Assembly: GCA_039000515.1 (NCBI GenBank)
Contig: JBCFYV010011164.1
Span: 31,507,433 to 31,571,432, forward strand
DNA length: 64,000 nucleotides
Direction: 5' to 3'
Source of the DNA: Timema cristinae
Lineage: Eukaryota > Arthropoda > Insecta > Phasmatodea > Timematidae
The notes below the pieces were generated by a model. It worked only from the letters and a program-made list of their open reading frames with translations, had not been told where the DNA came from and made no database searches. Each line of letters opens with the position of its first letter. Position 1 is the first letter of the stretch. A program made the translations under genes and the position numbers. Below, piece after piece: positions 43,720 through 53,454 of the stretch.

Positions 43720-43945
43720 GGTGGGCATGCGGACTAAATGTCAGTCTCTTATAGTCTGATTTGCCGGTGATGGGAGGTTGAATCTTGAATCCGCGATTAG
43801 CTTTACTGATTTTTTCCTCACTCTAAATTCTTTCCCACTCTTCTTCCACGGAACTGTGGGTACATATCCTTATATGGTATAATCTTTATACCTACCTCAA
43901 TTAACAGCTAAAACGCGTATCCTAATCCTTATGGTTGGTTAGATG
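43720..43945 (+). mobile_element. SINE D
   Basis: 'TTGGTGGGCATGCGGACTAA', 'TTTGCCGGTGATGGGAGGTT', body 'CCACGGAACTGTGGGTAC', tail 'CTTATGGTTGG'. Confidence 0.7.
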
Positions 43946-44965
43946 CATTGGGGTGAAGGTGAATAAAAATAACTCCGCTTCTCACCCATTTTATCTTAGG
44001 AATATAATTCATGTATTGCTGATGGGGAGGTTGCCTCGAGTCTCTTAGTGCTTGACAACCTGGGATAGGTGTTTGAGGAGGTAAATGGCTAAGTACCTAG
44101 TAGTTCACAGAGCATAAGAGGTATTGTTGCTATCATCTGCTCACCACCCATCCCATTTTGTTTGATTATTATGGATTCCTTTCTCTTCCCTAGCCTTGCC
44201 CTTGACATTCCTTGATATATTCCCTAGATTTATTTTATTAAAGAGTTCAAAGCTTATTTTGTTTATCTCCCTCTTAAGGTGTAGTACCATTCTCTTCAGG
44301 AAGCGTTTTAATAATAACGATCATTTCTTGATCTAGTGGATGTTTTTGTATTAACATGTCACTAAACCAGTCATTTGAAGGAGATAGATAGTGACACAAA
44401 GTAAAAAAAAAATGTTGCCCAAAACTTGTTTTTGTGTTTAGTGCTGAGTGTTACTCTCCTATATTCAGAATGATTTCAAGTCTCGCACTAAAGTATTATT
44501 GTGGTCAAACGTACAAAATAAACTTTTAAATAAAAAAGCTAAAAAGTGAATGTGGAACTGAATACAAATTGTAGAACCAGTTTTCTAACAATTGAATTAG
44601 GCCTAATTTACTTTCCAACGTGACTTGAGAACGTTGCTTGGAGATCTTTTATAGAGTCAAAGTAATCCCACTTTCTTGGGAATCTTAGTTTAGGGACACT
44701 GGAAATGAGAACATTTTCCTTTCACGTCATTAGGATTATATGTCCCTACATCAAGAAAAAGTAATACTCGTTTCGTTAATGCTCAGCCTGTCACTTTTTA
44801 ATTAATTGAGATGTGATTGACGATTGCTTTAGAAAGAGACTGTCATTTCCGCCGAGTTAATCGAGAGCGCGTTTTTCTTTTTGTGGGTTAAATTAAAAAA
44901 TAAATATTCAGGCTTTCTACTACTAGTACATCCTTTCACAGAGATCTAGATTTATTTTCCTCGTT
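43946..44965. other. Unannotated stretch
   Basis: Nothing recognised except 'GTATTGCTGATGGGGAGGTT' near 44013, which recalls a D head. Confidence 0.35.
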
Positions 44966-44984
44966 TTATTACGCGGGCTATTCG

Positions 44985-45215
44985 CACCAATAGTACGCGG
45001 ATTAAGGTTTCAATATAATTTTGTCTAATTTGCTGGTGACAGGAGGTCACGAGCTCAAATCCTGGCCGGTTCTAATTAGAGATTTAAAAATAAGTTACCC
45101 GCTCCTCCCCGCCACGCCAATGTGAGACACCTTTACGTTATTCCTCCCTCGTCCCTACCTAATACTGAAAACACGAGGAGAGCTCGGAATGGCAATAAGA
45201 CGCTGTGCATGAAAA
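44985..45215 (+). mobile_element. SINE D
   Basis: 'TTTGCTGGTGACAGGAGGTC', 'GAGCTCAAATCCTGGCCGG', 'GCCACGCCAATGTGAGAC', 'AGCTCGGAATGGCAATAAG', 'ACGCTGTGC'. Confidence 0.75.
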
Positions 45216-45388
45216 AAAACATGGTTATTGTTTAAAGGTTTAATCTATGGGGATCCGGTCTGGAACAGCGTTCCGACCCACTACGAGTATCTCCCACAGG
45301 CGGTAAATGGAAAATATGGCCCCGACTTGCGCTAAGTTAGACTAAAAAGGGGGGAGGGGGGGATTGTGTTTAGTATATCTTGACTTAA

Positions 45389-45771
45389 GGCGGGGTGCTA
45401 GTGAGCGTGAGTTTAGGGCAATATTTTTGCAATTTTTATAGCACAAACATTTTTTGGCAAAATAAATCAAATATTTCTTCTATAGAATCATAGAGTTTAG
45501 TTTTCTGCACATGTCATTCTCAACAGTTGTTGAATATCTGTCATGAGCATGGCAGCATTTGGTGACAAACTTTTTAAATAAAGAGAAAAGTTTGTCACCA
45601 AATGCTGACATGCTCATGACAGATATTCAACAACTGTTGAGATTGACATGTGCAGAAAACAAAAATCTATGATTCTATAGAAGAATTATTTGATTTATTT
45701 TGGCCAAAAGATGTTTGTGCTATAAAAATTGCAAAAATACTGCCCTAAACTCACGCTCACTAGCACCCGCC
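45389..45771. mobile_element. TTAA-flanked near-perfect palindrome (foldback MITE)
   Basis: TTAA at 45385-45388 and 45772-45775. GGCGGGGTGCTAGTGAGCGT..TTTAGGGCA returns as TGCCCTAAAC..ACGCTCACTAGCACCCGCC. Arms of ~185 bases differ by only a few bases and leave a central loop (TTTTTAAATAAAGAGAAAA). TTAA flanks suggest a piggyBac-type integrase, but no piggyBac end motif is obvious. No coding. Confidence 0.92.
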
Positions 45772-45775
45772 TTAA

Positions 45776-46153
45776 GCCCCATCTACAGGCTCCGTGGTCC
45801 TTGGGCCTTAGAAATTATATTCGCTTCCACACCGTCCGTATCCTTAATCATGTGACCGTGCCAACCAATGAGCTAGTCAGAGACTTCGTCCAATTAAACT
45901 CTTCGAAAGAAAATCGTCGACAGCAAGGAGCAACCGCCAAGCAGTCAACTGTTCAATAAAATAATCTAAAACCACTTTTTGAGAGAACGTTCAGGATATA
46001 GTCCACAGAAAGTTAAATTTGACCAAATTCTATGAAATATGGACCATGTTAATAATATAAATCAGGACTTAGTAGACAGAGCAATAATATACCATAGCAT
46101 CGATTTCTTAAGGACCACGGACTTACGGATACGGAGTCTGTAGATGCGGTCCA
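45776..46153. mobile_element. Possible second MITE abutting the palindrome
   Basis: 'CCCCATCTACAGGCTCCGTG', 'GTCCTTGGG' at the left and 'TAAGGACCACGGACTTACGG', 'CGGAGTCTGTAGATGCGG' at the right are inverted. The right copy has ~13 extra bases. GCCCCATCTACAG resembles Harbinger ends. No clear duplication. Confidence 0.4.
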
Positions 46154-46213
46154 GTTTAATAGTTAAACTGAGCATGCCCCAAGTGCTGCGATATACTAAA
46201 TATAAATAGACAC

Positions 46214-46283
46214 CTACCTAGACCTGAATGAAATGGGCCAATTTCGCATACGAAATGGGCCCATTCCATTATAGTCTAGGTAG
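46214..46283. other. 70-base hairpin, 33-bp stem and 4-base loop
   Basis: CTACCTAGAC..ATGGGCCAATTTCG pairs with CGAAATGGGCCCATTCC..GTCTAGGTAG around CATA; 28 of 33 positions pair. The size is that of a pre-miRNA, but a small foldback transposon is as likely. No promoter or conservation evidence from sequence alone. Confidence 0.6.
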
Positions 46284-46905
46284 AAATCTAGGACAGTTTC
46301 AACCACGGAAAACTGCGACCGGGCCGTATCGCGGAAATTTGCGATCATTTGATGGTGAAGATCATTAAATAGATTAAAAGTTGGACAATTGCGACCAAGT
46401 TCATAGAATTACTGGATTTCTGGTATGTTTTATGGCTGTCTCGGCATTTTCGCTAATAACTACCTCCATCTCTAATCAGCTCATTATATGTGGTGGTGAG
46501 ACTTGTTTGTTTAGTTATTCTAGCCTAACCGTACCTAACCTAGCCTAACCCAACCTCGACGGAATAAAACCTATAATAGGCCTACCTTGCCAGTCTAAAG
46601 CCTGTAAAAAGTGTTAGAGGAATCAGTGGTCTATTTGAAAATAAGCTGAAGATACCAAGTCCTGCCGATTGATGCCTTCCCCCTTACCGTTGCAAACGGA
46701 AGAGAAGGAAAAAAAAGGTGATCGCAATTGTCTCTCAGGCCTTGCACTTTAAACTATGTTGGTCGCAACTGTCTACTGTCGCACGCATTATTGCCCGGGT
46801 ACCTTAGGTATGGTATAGCATCACACTTGAGGCGTGTTAGGTATGACTGTGAAACTGGCACCATGGTGTCTATCTCGGCTGTATGTTCGACATGACTTCA
46901 TTTGG
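46284..46905. other. Unannotated stretch with AACCT repeats
   Basis: 46513-46556 holds 'CTAACCGTACCTAACCTAGC', 'CTAACCCAACCTCG', a second telomere-like AACCT cluster. The remainder is unassigned. Confidence 0.45.
46513..46556 (+). repeat. Interstitial AACCT (telomere-like) repeats
   Basis: Seven to eight degenerate AACCT/ GCCTA units in the same orientation as at 14888. Confidence 0.6.
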
Positions 46906-46909
46906 TAGG

Positions 46910-46995
46910 TCGAGCGCATAAGTAGAACTGTTTACCATTAAATTCCGTGGTAGGAAATGCAGGTTCGAGTTCACTAGTTCCAGCAGGATATTCAT
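46910..46995 (+). mobile_element. tRNA-like SINE head, unassigned
   Basis: 'GGTAGGTCGAGCGCATAAG' (box A-like) and 'GCAGGTTCGAGTTCACTAG' (box B) 60 bases apart. The fold as a tRNA is poor, so a decayed SINE is more likely than a gene. Confidence 0.35.
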
Positions 46996-47046
46996 CTCGC
47001 TAGTATTCCTCGGCAGTTAGGACCACAATTATTTCAACCAATACGT

Positions 47047-47210
47047 ATCGACGGGCACGTGAACTAAATGTTAGGCTCATCTATTCTAGTTTTCCGGTAA
47101 CGGGAAGGTTGGGGGTTTGAATGTATGCATGTTGTATTAAGGATGCTATTAAAAAAAAGTTTCACTCTCTCCCTCTACGACAATGCTGGTGCATTTCCTA
47201 AAAACTGGTA
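47047..47210 (+). mobile_element. SINE D, decayed
   Basis: 'GACGGGCACGTGAACTAAATG', 'GGAAGGTTGGGGGTTTGAATG', 'CTCTCTCCCTCTACGACAATG'. Confidence 0.65.
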
Positions 47211-47219
47211 TACTGCGAA

Positions 47220-47565
47220 GGATCAGAAGGTATGTTGCGAGAATTTGAGGGAAGATCAAAAAGAACTAGGAAAAAATGTATTAAATAAAATTAAATCTAT
47301 TTATATTCATATCACTTTTATTTTTTTTAAATAACACAATTATTAGAATTTTACAAATTGAATTTTTAGACACAATCTTAATACTCGTTAGTTTTTAGTG
47401 ATACAATCGCTCCTCGAAAATAATGAAGGTGCCTTGGTCAGTGTGCAATTACTTGATAAAAGGTTGAAAATCAATGTTTAGACTGCTAAAGGCATAGCTT
47501 ATAATTTTAGAGAAAAATAATTATAGTGAGAGTAAATATATGAAATAATCTAATATCAGTCTGAA
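47220..47565. other. Unannotated AT-rich stretch
   Basis: Nothing recognised. Confidence 0.4.
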
Positions 47566-47570
47566 CCTTT

Positions 47571-47805
47571 CGGTGGCCCTATGGTCTAAAATGTCACTCT
47601 CGCAATAGACTAGACTTCCGATGACGGAGTTAGAGGTTTGAATCCTGGTCGGATGTAATGAGAGATTTTTTCCTAAATGGTTTCACACTCCTGCCACACA
47701 AATGTAGGTACACATACTCTAAATGAAACCTTTCCCATCCCTAGCCAATTAGCATAATTAGTAGGCCTATATATGCGAATAACCTGACGAGATGAAAGGA
47801 TATCA
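47571..47805 (+). mobile_element. SINE A
   Basis: 'TCGGTGGCCCTATGGTCTAA', 'CTCTCGCAATAGACTAGAC', 'GGTTTGAATCCTGGTCGG', 'CCACACAAATGTAGGTAC'. Tail decayed (CGAATAACCTGACGAG). Confidence 0.8.
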
Positions 47806-47864
47806 TTCTTAAGGGCAATGAAGTTTCCTCCTCACTGCACATATTTATGAATTCGAACTTTTTT

Positions 47865-47895
47865 TTGCGCCACGTCTTACCATCTGTTCAAGCCA
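47865..47895 (-). mobile_element. SINE tail fragment
   Basis: 'GCGCCACGTCTTACCATCTG' is a reversed A/B tail without body. Confidence 0.45.
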
Positions 47896-48094
47896 ACCAC
47901 ATCCGACATGCTAGCACACAATTAACCTAAGAAGTAAGTTTTATTTGTGTATTTAACATCCATTTTCTAAACTCATCACTTATCAACACCAACTTAACCC
48001 TAGAAAATACAGATGGAAACAGAACACCAAACCCAAGTCTTAAGCTAATTGAATAGTAGGAAAAACCCTTTTACTGCTATTAAATAATATATTC

Positions 48095-48170
48095 ACTAGC
48101 ACCGCTTGGAATCGAATAAAAGTCCAGGGTCTTGATGTCTAGCACTAACCATCTAGCCACAGGGATGAGC
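48095..48170 (-). mobile_element. tRNA-like fragment, unassigned
   Basis: Minus strand 'CCTGTGGCTAGATGGTTAG', 'TTTTATTCGATTCCAAGCGG' give box A- and box B-like motifs. It does not fold as a clean tRNA. Confidence 0.35.
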
Positions 48171-48299
48171 TTATCTTGTTTGTTCACAAGATGGCTGCCA
48201 AACACCCGAGATGAAATGTATCAAAATGGAAGAATCTCTCTTTAAAAATTGAAGAATTTTCCTCGAACTTTCGTACTTTGTCGAGATTTCATCTTTTTT

Positions 48300-49203
48300 T
48301 TATGTGCACAACGTATTGCTACGCTTTACATACAGGCTTTCTGAATATTTACACTATTGGAGTCGGGAAGAGATATGTAAAAATTGGAGCAAGTGTACCC
48401 ACATCTATGCGTAAGGAGAGTGAAAAACCATTTAAGAATAATTAACTCCATTACACCTGACTTAGTTTCGAACCCTGATCTCATTGTTACCGGCAGTCCA
48501 GTTTAGTGTGAAACTCCTTAGACCAGGGCTATTCAATTAGTTATCAAAGTTAGCCACGCCAAAAAACTATAATATTTGGCGGGCCAGACATTTAATTCAA
48601 TCTGACAGTAATTTGGAACGTTATTAGATTATAATTTTTTAGTTTTAAAGGGGAAGGAGGGGGGGAGTTAAACTTAATTTGATATTATGTATAGTCATGA
48701 TTTATTTCAGTAAAATAAAAAATTCTAGAAAATTTACAATAAGACTAAAGCACTCCGCGATTACTATAAATAACGCACGAACAAGAGGCCACCAGGTAAA
48801 TATCAACTGGCGAGACATCGGCTGCTGTTGGGGGAAGGGGTGGAAGAAGAGGTGTGAGTCACATATAGTTAAGCTGTTATGTGGTGGCGCTTGGAGGGAG
48901 GGATACCGTATCTACCTAGAGTGTGCGACGGACACACGTCGCTGGATGGTAAGTTCGCACTCCCTTGTAAACATACGATGTTGGTACACCGAGTAACACT
49001 GGCAGCTTTCCCCCACCAGTGATAAGAGAATAAAATGTATCTGGTCGTGCAAGGTCAGGCGCCTCTACATACCATAACTATACAACGCATCTCCAGTGAT
49101 ACAGTAGTTGGACTTTTAATCCACGGGACAATCTGTGGAGCTTGGTGGGCCGGATATGGCTCGTGGGTCGCCAATTGGATAGCCCTGCCTTAGACCTTGC
49201 CTG
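48300..49203 (-). mobile_element. SINE A interrupted by a hAT element
   Basis: Minus strand body and box B ('TAGTTTCGAACCCTGATCTC') up to 48523; a few head bases resume at 49196. The tail side reads 'TTTACACTATTGGAGTCGGG'. Confidence 0.75.
48524..49187 (+). mobile_element. hAT-like non-autonomous transposon with exact 8-base duplication
   Basis: Left CAGGGCTATTCAATTAG, right CCAATTGGATAGCCCTG, near-perfect inverted ends. CCTTAGAC occurs exactly on both sides (48516-48523, 49188-49195) and is SINE A head sequence. Interior includes 'GGCGGGCCAGACATTTAA' and 'GTGGGCCGGATATGGC', common in such hAT MITEs. A 105-codon frame inside (48679-48996) does not look like transposase. Confidence 0.9.
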
Positions 49204-49204
49204 G

Positions 49205-49494
49205 AGTATGTATACGTTTATCAGACACCTGATCGAAGAGAAAATGGCCGGTAAGGTTGGTTCTGCGCCAGACCTAGAGAATGTTCCATAATGCTGGAGA
49301 TTTTCTGCGTACGGCTTGTAAAGAGCACGTGATCGTAGGTCGAATCGTATTCAACTTTTGGTTTGCCTGAACCCCGCGGAGGGCGGCGTATTCGAGCTGT
49401 GTACTCGGACCATAGGTTGTCTGTGAAGAGGGTAGAATTCGGCGTTGGCTCTGTGCCGGGTGCACCGGGAGTAGTTTTCCACAGTGTTTCTCTT
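49205..49494 (-). other. Coding-like GC-rich segment, unrecognised
   Basis: The minus frame stays open for ~97 codons from the SINE boundary to a stop at 49221. The C-terminal part reads ..SLRSGV. The open frame continues into the adjacent SINE, and that part is certainly not native. The rest has balanced composition but no known motif. Possible terminal exon or chance. Confidence 0.22.
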
Positions 49495-49496
49495 AG

Positions 49497-49727
49497 GCAG
49501 GCCACTCGGCCAAAGGCGTCACTTTTACAAAATACTGGACTATCGATGTGGGGAGGTTGAGGCTCGAATCCCGGTCGGGTGTACTGAGTAAATGGTTTGT
49601 CACTTTCTCTTTCTTTCCACAGACAATCGGGTGCACTTCCTGCAAATACGATCTTTATCGTATCCAATCCATAATCGTAATTGGTGCATAGGCGTATATC
49701 CCAAACGGGTAGTAAGACACTGTGCTT
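49497..49727 (+). mobile_element. SINE A
   Basis: 'GGCCACTCGGCCAAAGGCG', 'GGCTCGAATCCCGGTCGGG', 'GACAATCGGGTGCACTTCC', 'CCCAAACGGGTAGTAAGACA'. Confidence 0.82.
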
Positions 49728-49732
49728 TACTT

Positions 49733-49982
49733 TACATCCATTACTATTTCCAGCCTGGTCTGGGTCACTTTTTTATTCACGTCATATATTTTACAATACC
49801 GGTTTACTAGGCCTGTCGTAGCTTGTGCCTTATAATCTATCTTAAGACTAGGACAGACACAACATCCAGTCCCCAGCCGTTTTCCCTTACTGGGAAAGGG
49901 TAAACCCACGTTTCACCCTGCTGGGAATCGAACCTTTAACTAAGTACACACACACGCCACTGACTGAACTAAGAAGACAGGG
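49733..49982 (-). mobile_element. SINE family C, second copy
   Basis: Aligns with 1539-1804 along its length ('GGCCTGTCGTAGCTTG', 'ACAACATCCAGTCCCC', 'GGGAAAGGGTAAACCCAC'). Head on the minus strand 'CTTAGTTCAGTCAGTGGCG' and box B 'AGGTTCGATTCCCAG'. It abuts the tail of the SINE A to its left. Confidence 0.75.
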
Positions 49983-50429
49983 TGATAAAAATAAATAACA
50001 GTATCGCTAAGCCTCATCAAAATCATTCGTTCCTTAGTCCGTTCGTACTCTAAAAGACTCCTGATATAACAGTTCCGATCGAATCAGTTAATGATAAGAA
50101 GACGTTCGCAAATTTCTAAACGTATCATATGTCCATGGATCTATATTTAATAGCAATTACTAGAAAACTTCACTAAATAAAGATTATCCTATTAGCTAAA
50201 AATATACGGTAGCGAATTAGTTTTTTAAATTAAACTGTTAATTGTGTTTACTGAATTTGCCGAGATTGTTTTATTTCATCAAGTTGATAGATATGATCAA
50301 TAAATTTAATATAATAATATAGTAAACTGTTCAGTGTTGACCACAAAAAAATACATTTTTAATTTCTAAGCCGTTATTCCTATGAAAATTGGACTCCAGT
50401 TTTCACGGTATTAAGTGTGTAAGTATACG
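49983..50429. other. Unannotated AT-rich stretch
   Basis: Nothing recognised. Confidence 0.4.
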
Positions 50430-50675
50430 GAATCGGTAAGCGCGTGTTCTAACGCGCTACTCTCGTAGTAGACTAGACTAACGATGGCGGGGAGATCAAG
50501 GTTCAAATCTCGGTCGGCTGTACTGTGTATGTTTTCCCAAAACGGTTCTCCACTCTTCCTCCACGCAAATGCGGGTACATTCCTCTAAATATAACCTGGC
50601 TACTTCCTAAAAGCATTAGAATAACTAGTACATAGGCGTATAGCCCGAAATAATAATAAAATGTGGTGCTAAGAA
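50430..50675 (+). mobile_element. SINE A, near full length
   Basis: 'AACGCGCTACTCTCGTAGTAG', 'AAGGTTCAAATCTCGGTCGG', 'CCACGCAAATGCGGGTACAT', tail 'GGCGTATAGCCCGAA' with an inserted AAT stretch before 'GTGGTGCTAAG'. Confidence 0.85.
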
Positions 50676-51145
50676 AACGAATTAAAAAAAACAAGAAGGA
50701 ATATGCTAAGGACTATGAAGACGAGGATTAATTAAAAGGACGCACTTTTCTAAAATAGCTAAATTTTCTCATTTTTTTAAAAAAATTTAAACATTTCGAT
50801 TGCAATTGATAGCTTTAGAATTATTTGTCACAATATATATATAAAAGCATGTATAATTAATTTTACGGTAAACAAACTAAGTCACTAAATGGTCAGTTAA
50901 GTTGCGGCCGCATAGCGTTGGGAAAAACAAAACAAAAAAACAGCTAGGTAGTATAAAACAGTCAGGCCAGGTGGCTTGTTCGTAGAGAACCGGATAATGT
51001 TCTAATAAAAACTCGCCCAGTCAAGCGGCTACCCACTCAGTAAATCTTGCTGCAGGTGCGAAAGAAGCGCTTTGAAGAGCTACCCAAGACATTTAATTTT
51101 GTGTTCGACCAGTGTTTAGTATTCGGATATATTCCCTCCCCCTAC
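50676..51145. other. Unannotated stretch
   Basis: Nothing recognised. Confidence 0.4.
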
Positions 51146-51149
51146 TCCA

Positions 51150-51382
51150 AATATGCACTGCATCTTACTACCAGTTCAGAATATTCGTATGATTACACTT
51201 GGGATGGAGACGTAGAGGTATAATTTAGAGGAAATGTACCGGAATTTGCGTGGAATGAAAAACGGTTTAATAAAAAACAGTCAGTACACCCAACCTGGAT
51301 TCGAACCTAGATCTCCCCGTTACTGTAGGTCTAGACTTTTTCGAGAATATTGTCTTAGACTGTGCGACCATTGATGCTGGCT
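51150..51382 (-). mobile_element. SINE A
   Basis: 'TGCATCTTACTACCAGTTC', 'CGGAATTTGCGTGGAATG', 'CCTGGATTCGAACCTAGATC', 'TTAGACTGTGCGACCATTG'. Confidence 0.78.
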
Positions 51383-51457
51383 TATAAGCGAATTATAAAT
51401 AAAAGGAACATTTCCAAAACATTTCGATTTGCGTGAAATCTATACTAACCGAGTGAA

Positions 51458-51645
51458 TTATTATTATTATTATTAGCACCGCGTCTTACTACCCGTTCGG
51501 GTTATACGCACTTACGCTAATGTGTAATGGTAGGTGATAGTGAGATGAAATGAAGGACCTACAGTTTAACGTGGAATCCGAACCACAGTGGAGGCCTGGC
51601 ATTCCCCACATTCACAAGATGACTTGTTAGAGGTGAAGGAAGGGT
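51458..51645 (-). mobile_element. SINE B, 5'-truncated, 12-base duplication
   Basis: Minus strand, tail (ATT)n then 'GCACCGCGTCTTACTACCCG', 'ACCTACAGTTTAACGTGG', ending at GGTGAAGGAAGGG. The tRNA-like head is absent. TAACCGAGTGAA flanks exactly (51446-51457, 51646-51657), so it inserted in the truncated form. Confidence 0.92.
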
Positions 51646-51659
51646 TAACCGAGTGAAAT

Positions 51660-52050
51660 GAACACACATTGTCTACGAAAGTCATTTTTCTTTAGTATGG
51701 GTTATGTGTAATAAATAACTGATCGAAATAATTAAACAATAGAAGAGATACTACTAGATTATACTTTAAATTCAACGTTTAGAACTTTTTATATAATTGT
51801 TATTTAACGAGTCATTTTTGAACAAACTGATTCAATCAACTTTCAAATTAATTAATTTGATTAAATTAATTCATCGATGTCAAAGAGACATAGCCAATAA
51901 CAACTTTTGATTGTTTTGGCAACTCCAGGAATTGAGTTCGGTAGCACTCTACCTATTGAACCAATCTATATAAATAATTAAATAAGTTAAAATCGAAACG
52001 TAGATTGAAAATAGTTATTGAACTGTCAGATAATAAGATGTTTAGGTTTT
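51660..52050. other. Unannotated stretch; possible tRNA-like fragment
   Basis: Minus strand at 51918-51962 reads 'GGTTCAATAGGTAGAGTGC' and 'CTCAATTCCTGG', a decayed tRNA-like piece. Nothing else recognised. Confidence 0.3.
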
Positions 52051-52052
52051 TT

Positions 52053-52308
52053 GGTACCACGTCTTATTTATTATACCCATTTGGGTTGTACACATATGTA
52101 CTAATAACGCTAGCGTGTTAAGGATGAGGAAGGTTGAATTTAGAGTAAGTGTACTCAAATTTGAATGGAGTAGGGTGAAAACCCCCTTAGGGAAAAAAAC
52201 CCACCCTCAGTACACCAGTCCGGGATTCTAACCCCGATCTCCCCGTCATCAGCAGGCTAGTCTTTTGAGAGACTGACTCCCTGGGCCACGCAATCACTGA
52301 AGTGGGTG
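52053..52308 (-). mobile_element. SINE A
   Basis: 'TACCACGTCTTATTTATTATA', 'CTCAAATTTGAATGGAGTAG', 'CGGGATTCTAACCCCGATC', 'GGGCCACGCAATCACTGAAG'. Confidence 0.82.
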
Positions 52309-52309
52309 A

Positions 52310-52632
52310 TGTATAGCTATAAATATATCTTAATAAAGGATGTTTATACACGTATGTCAAACTTGCGGTCCCATTCATGATTTTATGTGACTTACTTGAT
52401 GGATTAACATACAATGAGACCATATCCTTTTTTTTTAACGTCACAAAGATACCACACTTGTAAATTTGGCATTACTCTGGGGTAAATCTGGTATGCGAGG
52501 TTGGTGAACCTAATTTGTACTCGTTCTTTAGGAAGGAAAAATTCCCAAAATGTGTTGAATTATCTAACCAAATATGTGCCGCACATGAAGTCGAACAAAA
52601 CACCCGAGAAATTTCGGCTTAAGGACACACAT
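52310..52632. other. Unannotated stretch
   Basis: Nothing recognised. Confidence 0.4.
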
Positions 52633-52643
52633 TTTATTATGAA

Positions 52644-52931
52644 GGTAACCTGGCGGTCTAGGGGTAACGTGTCGGACTTCTGTGCTGGGCTTCCGAGGTT
52701 TAATCCTCGGTCCCGGCACAGATTTATCTGATTGCCAAACCCTTCCTTCACCTCTGACAATACGTCTATTAATCACAACTTGTGAATGTATGGAATGCCA
52801 GGCCTCCACCGTGGTTCGGATTCCACGTTAAACTGTAGGTCCTCTATTTCATCTCACAATCACCCTACCATTACACATTAGCGTGAGTGTGTATAACCCA
52901 AACGGGTAGTAAGACGTGATGCTAATAATAA
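52644..52931 (+). mobile_element. SINE B, full length with 11-base duplication
   Basis: Head GGTAACCTGGCGGTCTAGGG, box B 'GAGGTTTAATCCTCGG', 'CCCGGCACAG', body and tail as in 29592-29867 plus a short insertion (TATTAATCACAA) near 52765. TTTATTATGAA flanks both sides (52633-52643, 52932-52942). Confidence 0.92.
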
Positions 52932-52942
52932 TTTATTATGAA

Positions 52943-53214
52943 AGTGACTTCGGCACAAAACTTATATACTGACATTTACTTTTGCTGGAAATAAAATATT
53001 TTAAAATGTTGGTAAAATTAATGCAAGATCTTACTCATTGCTTAATATAGGGATCAACTCTATCCTCTTTATATTAATATGGTACTAGTTGACTTCTTTT
53101 GAAAATATTGAGTTTTTTTGAAACGTGGTTCCCTCAGTATTTTTAATTTGCAATATGGCCATATGATCAAATTAGTTTCGGCATACTTGCATTCTCTTAA
53201 TTTGTGAATATTAT
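52943..53214. other. Unannotated stretch
   Basis: AT-rich, nothing recognised. Confidence 0.4.
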
Positions 53215-53454
53215 CAGAGGCGTAGCTAGAGTTGATGGCGCCCAGGTAAAATAAATAATTGCGCTCCTTGAAAACTCTTCTTTAAATTTTGGCTGAATTC
53301 ATATATTGGTACTCAAACTGGTTACTCGTTTTACTACTGGTTCAAAGATAATAACATTTAAATACATTTTTATTGTTAAAAGATTGTAACTTCTAGCATT
53401 GCTATTAAATTAGGCACCCCAAAGGACACTTGTCTCACGCTAGTCACGCCGTTG
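53215..53454 (+). mobile_element. Small hAT-like MITE
   Basis: CAGAGGCGTAGCTAGAG at the left and CTAGTCACGCCGTTG at the right are inverted with mismatches; the CAG(N)GGCGTAGC end is common in hAT MITEs. Interior 'GGCGCCC' and 'GGCACCCC' fit. An ATATTAT-type flank is present but offset, so the duplication is uncertain. Confidence 0.5.

Noticed and set aside
45729..45959. 76-codon frame
   Set aside because: Starts in the palindrome arm and crosses a transposon boundary.
48679..48996. 105-codon frame within the hAT element
   Set aside because: No hAT dimerisation or catalytic motifs; too short for transposase.
52501..52809. Overlapping frames on both strands
   Set aside because: They translate the SINE B at 52644-52931 and its flank.
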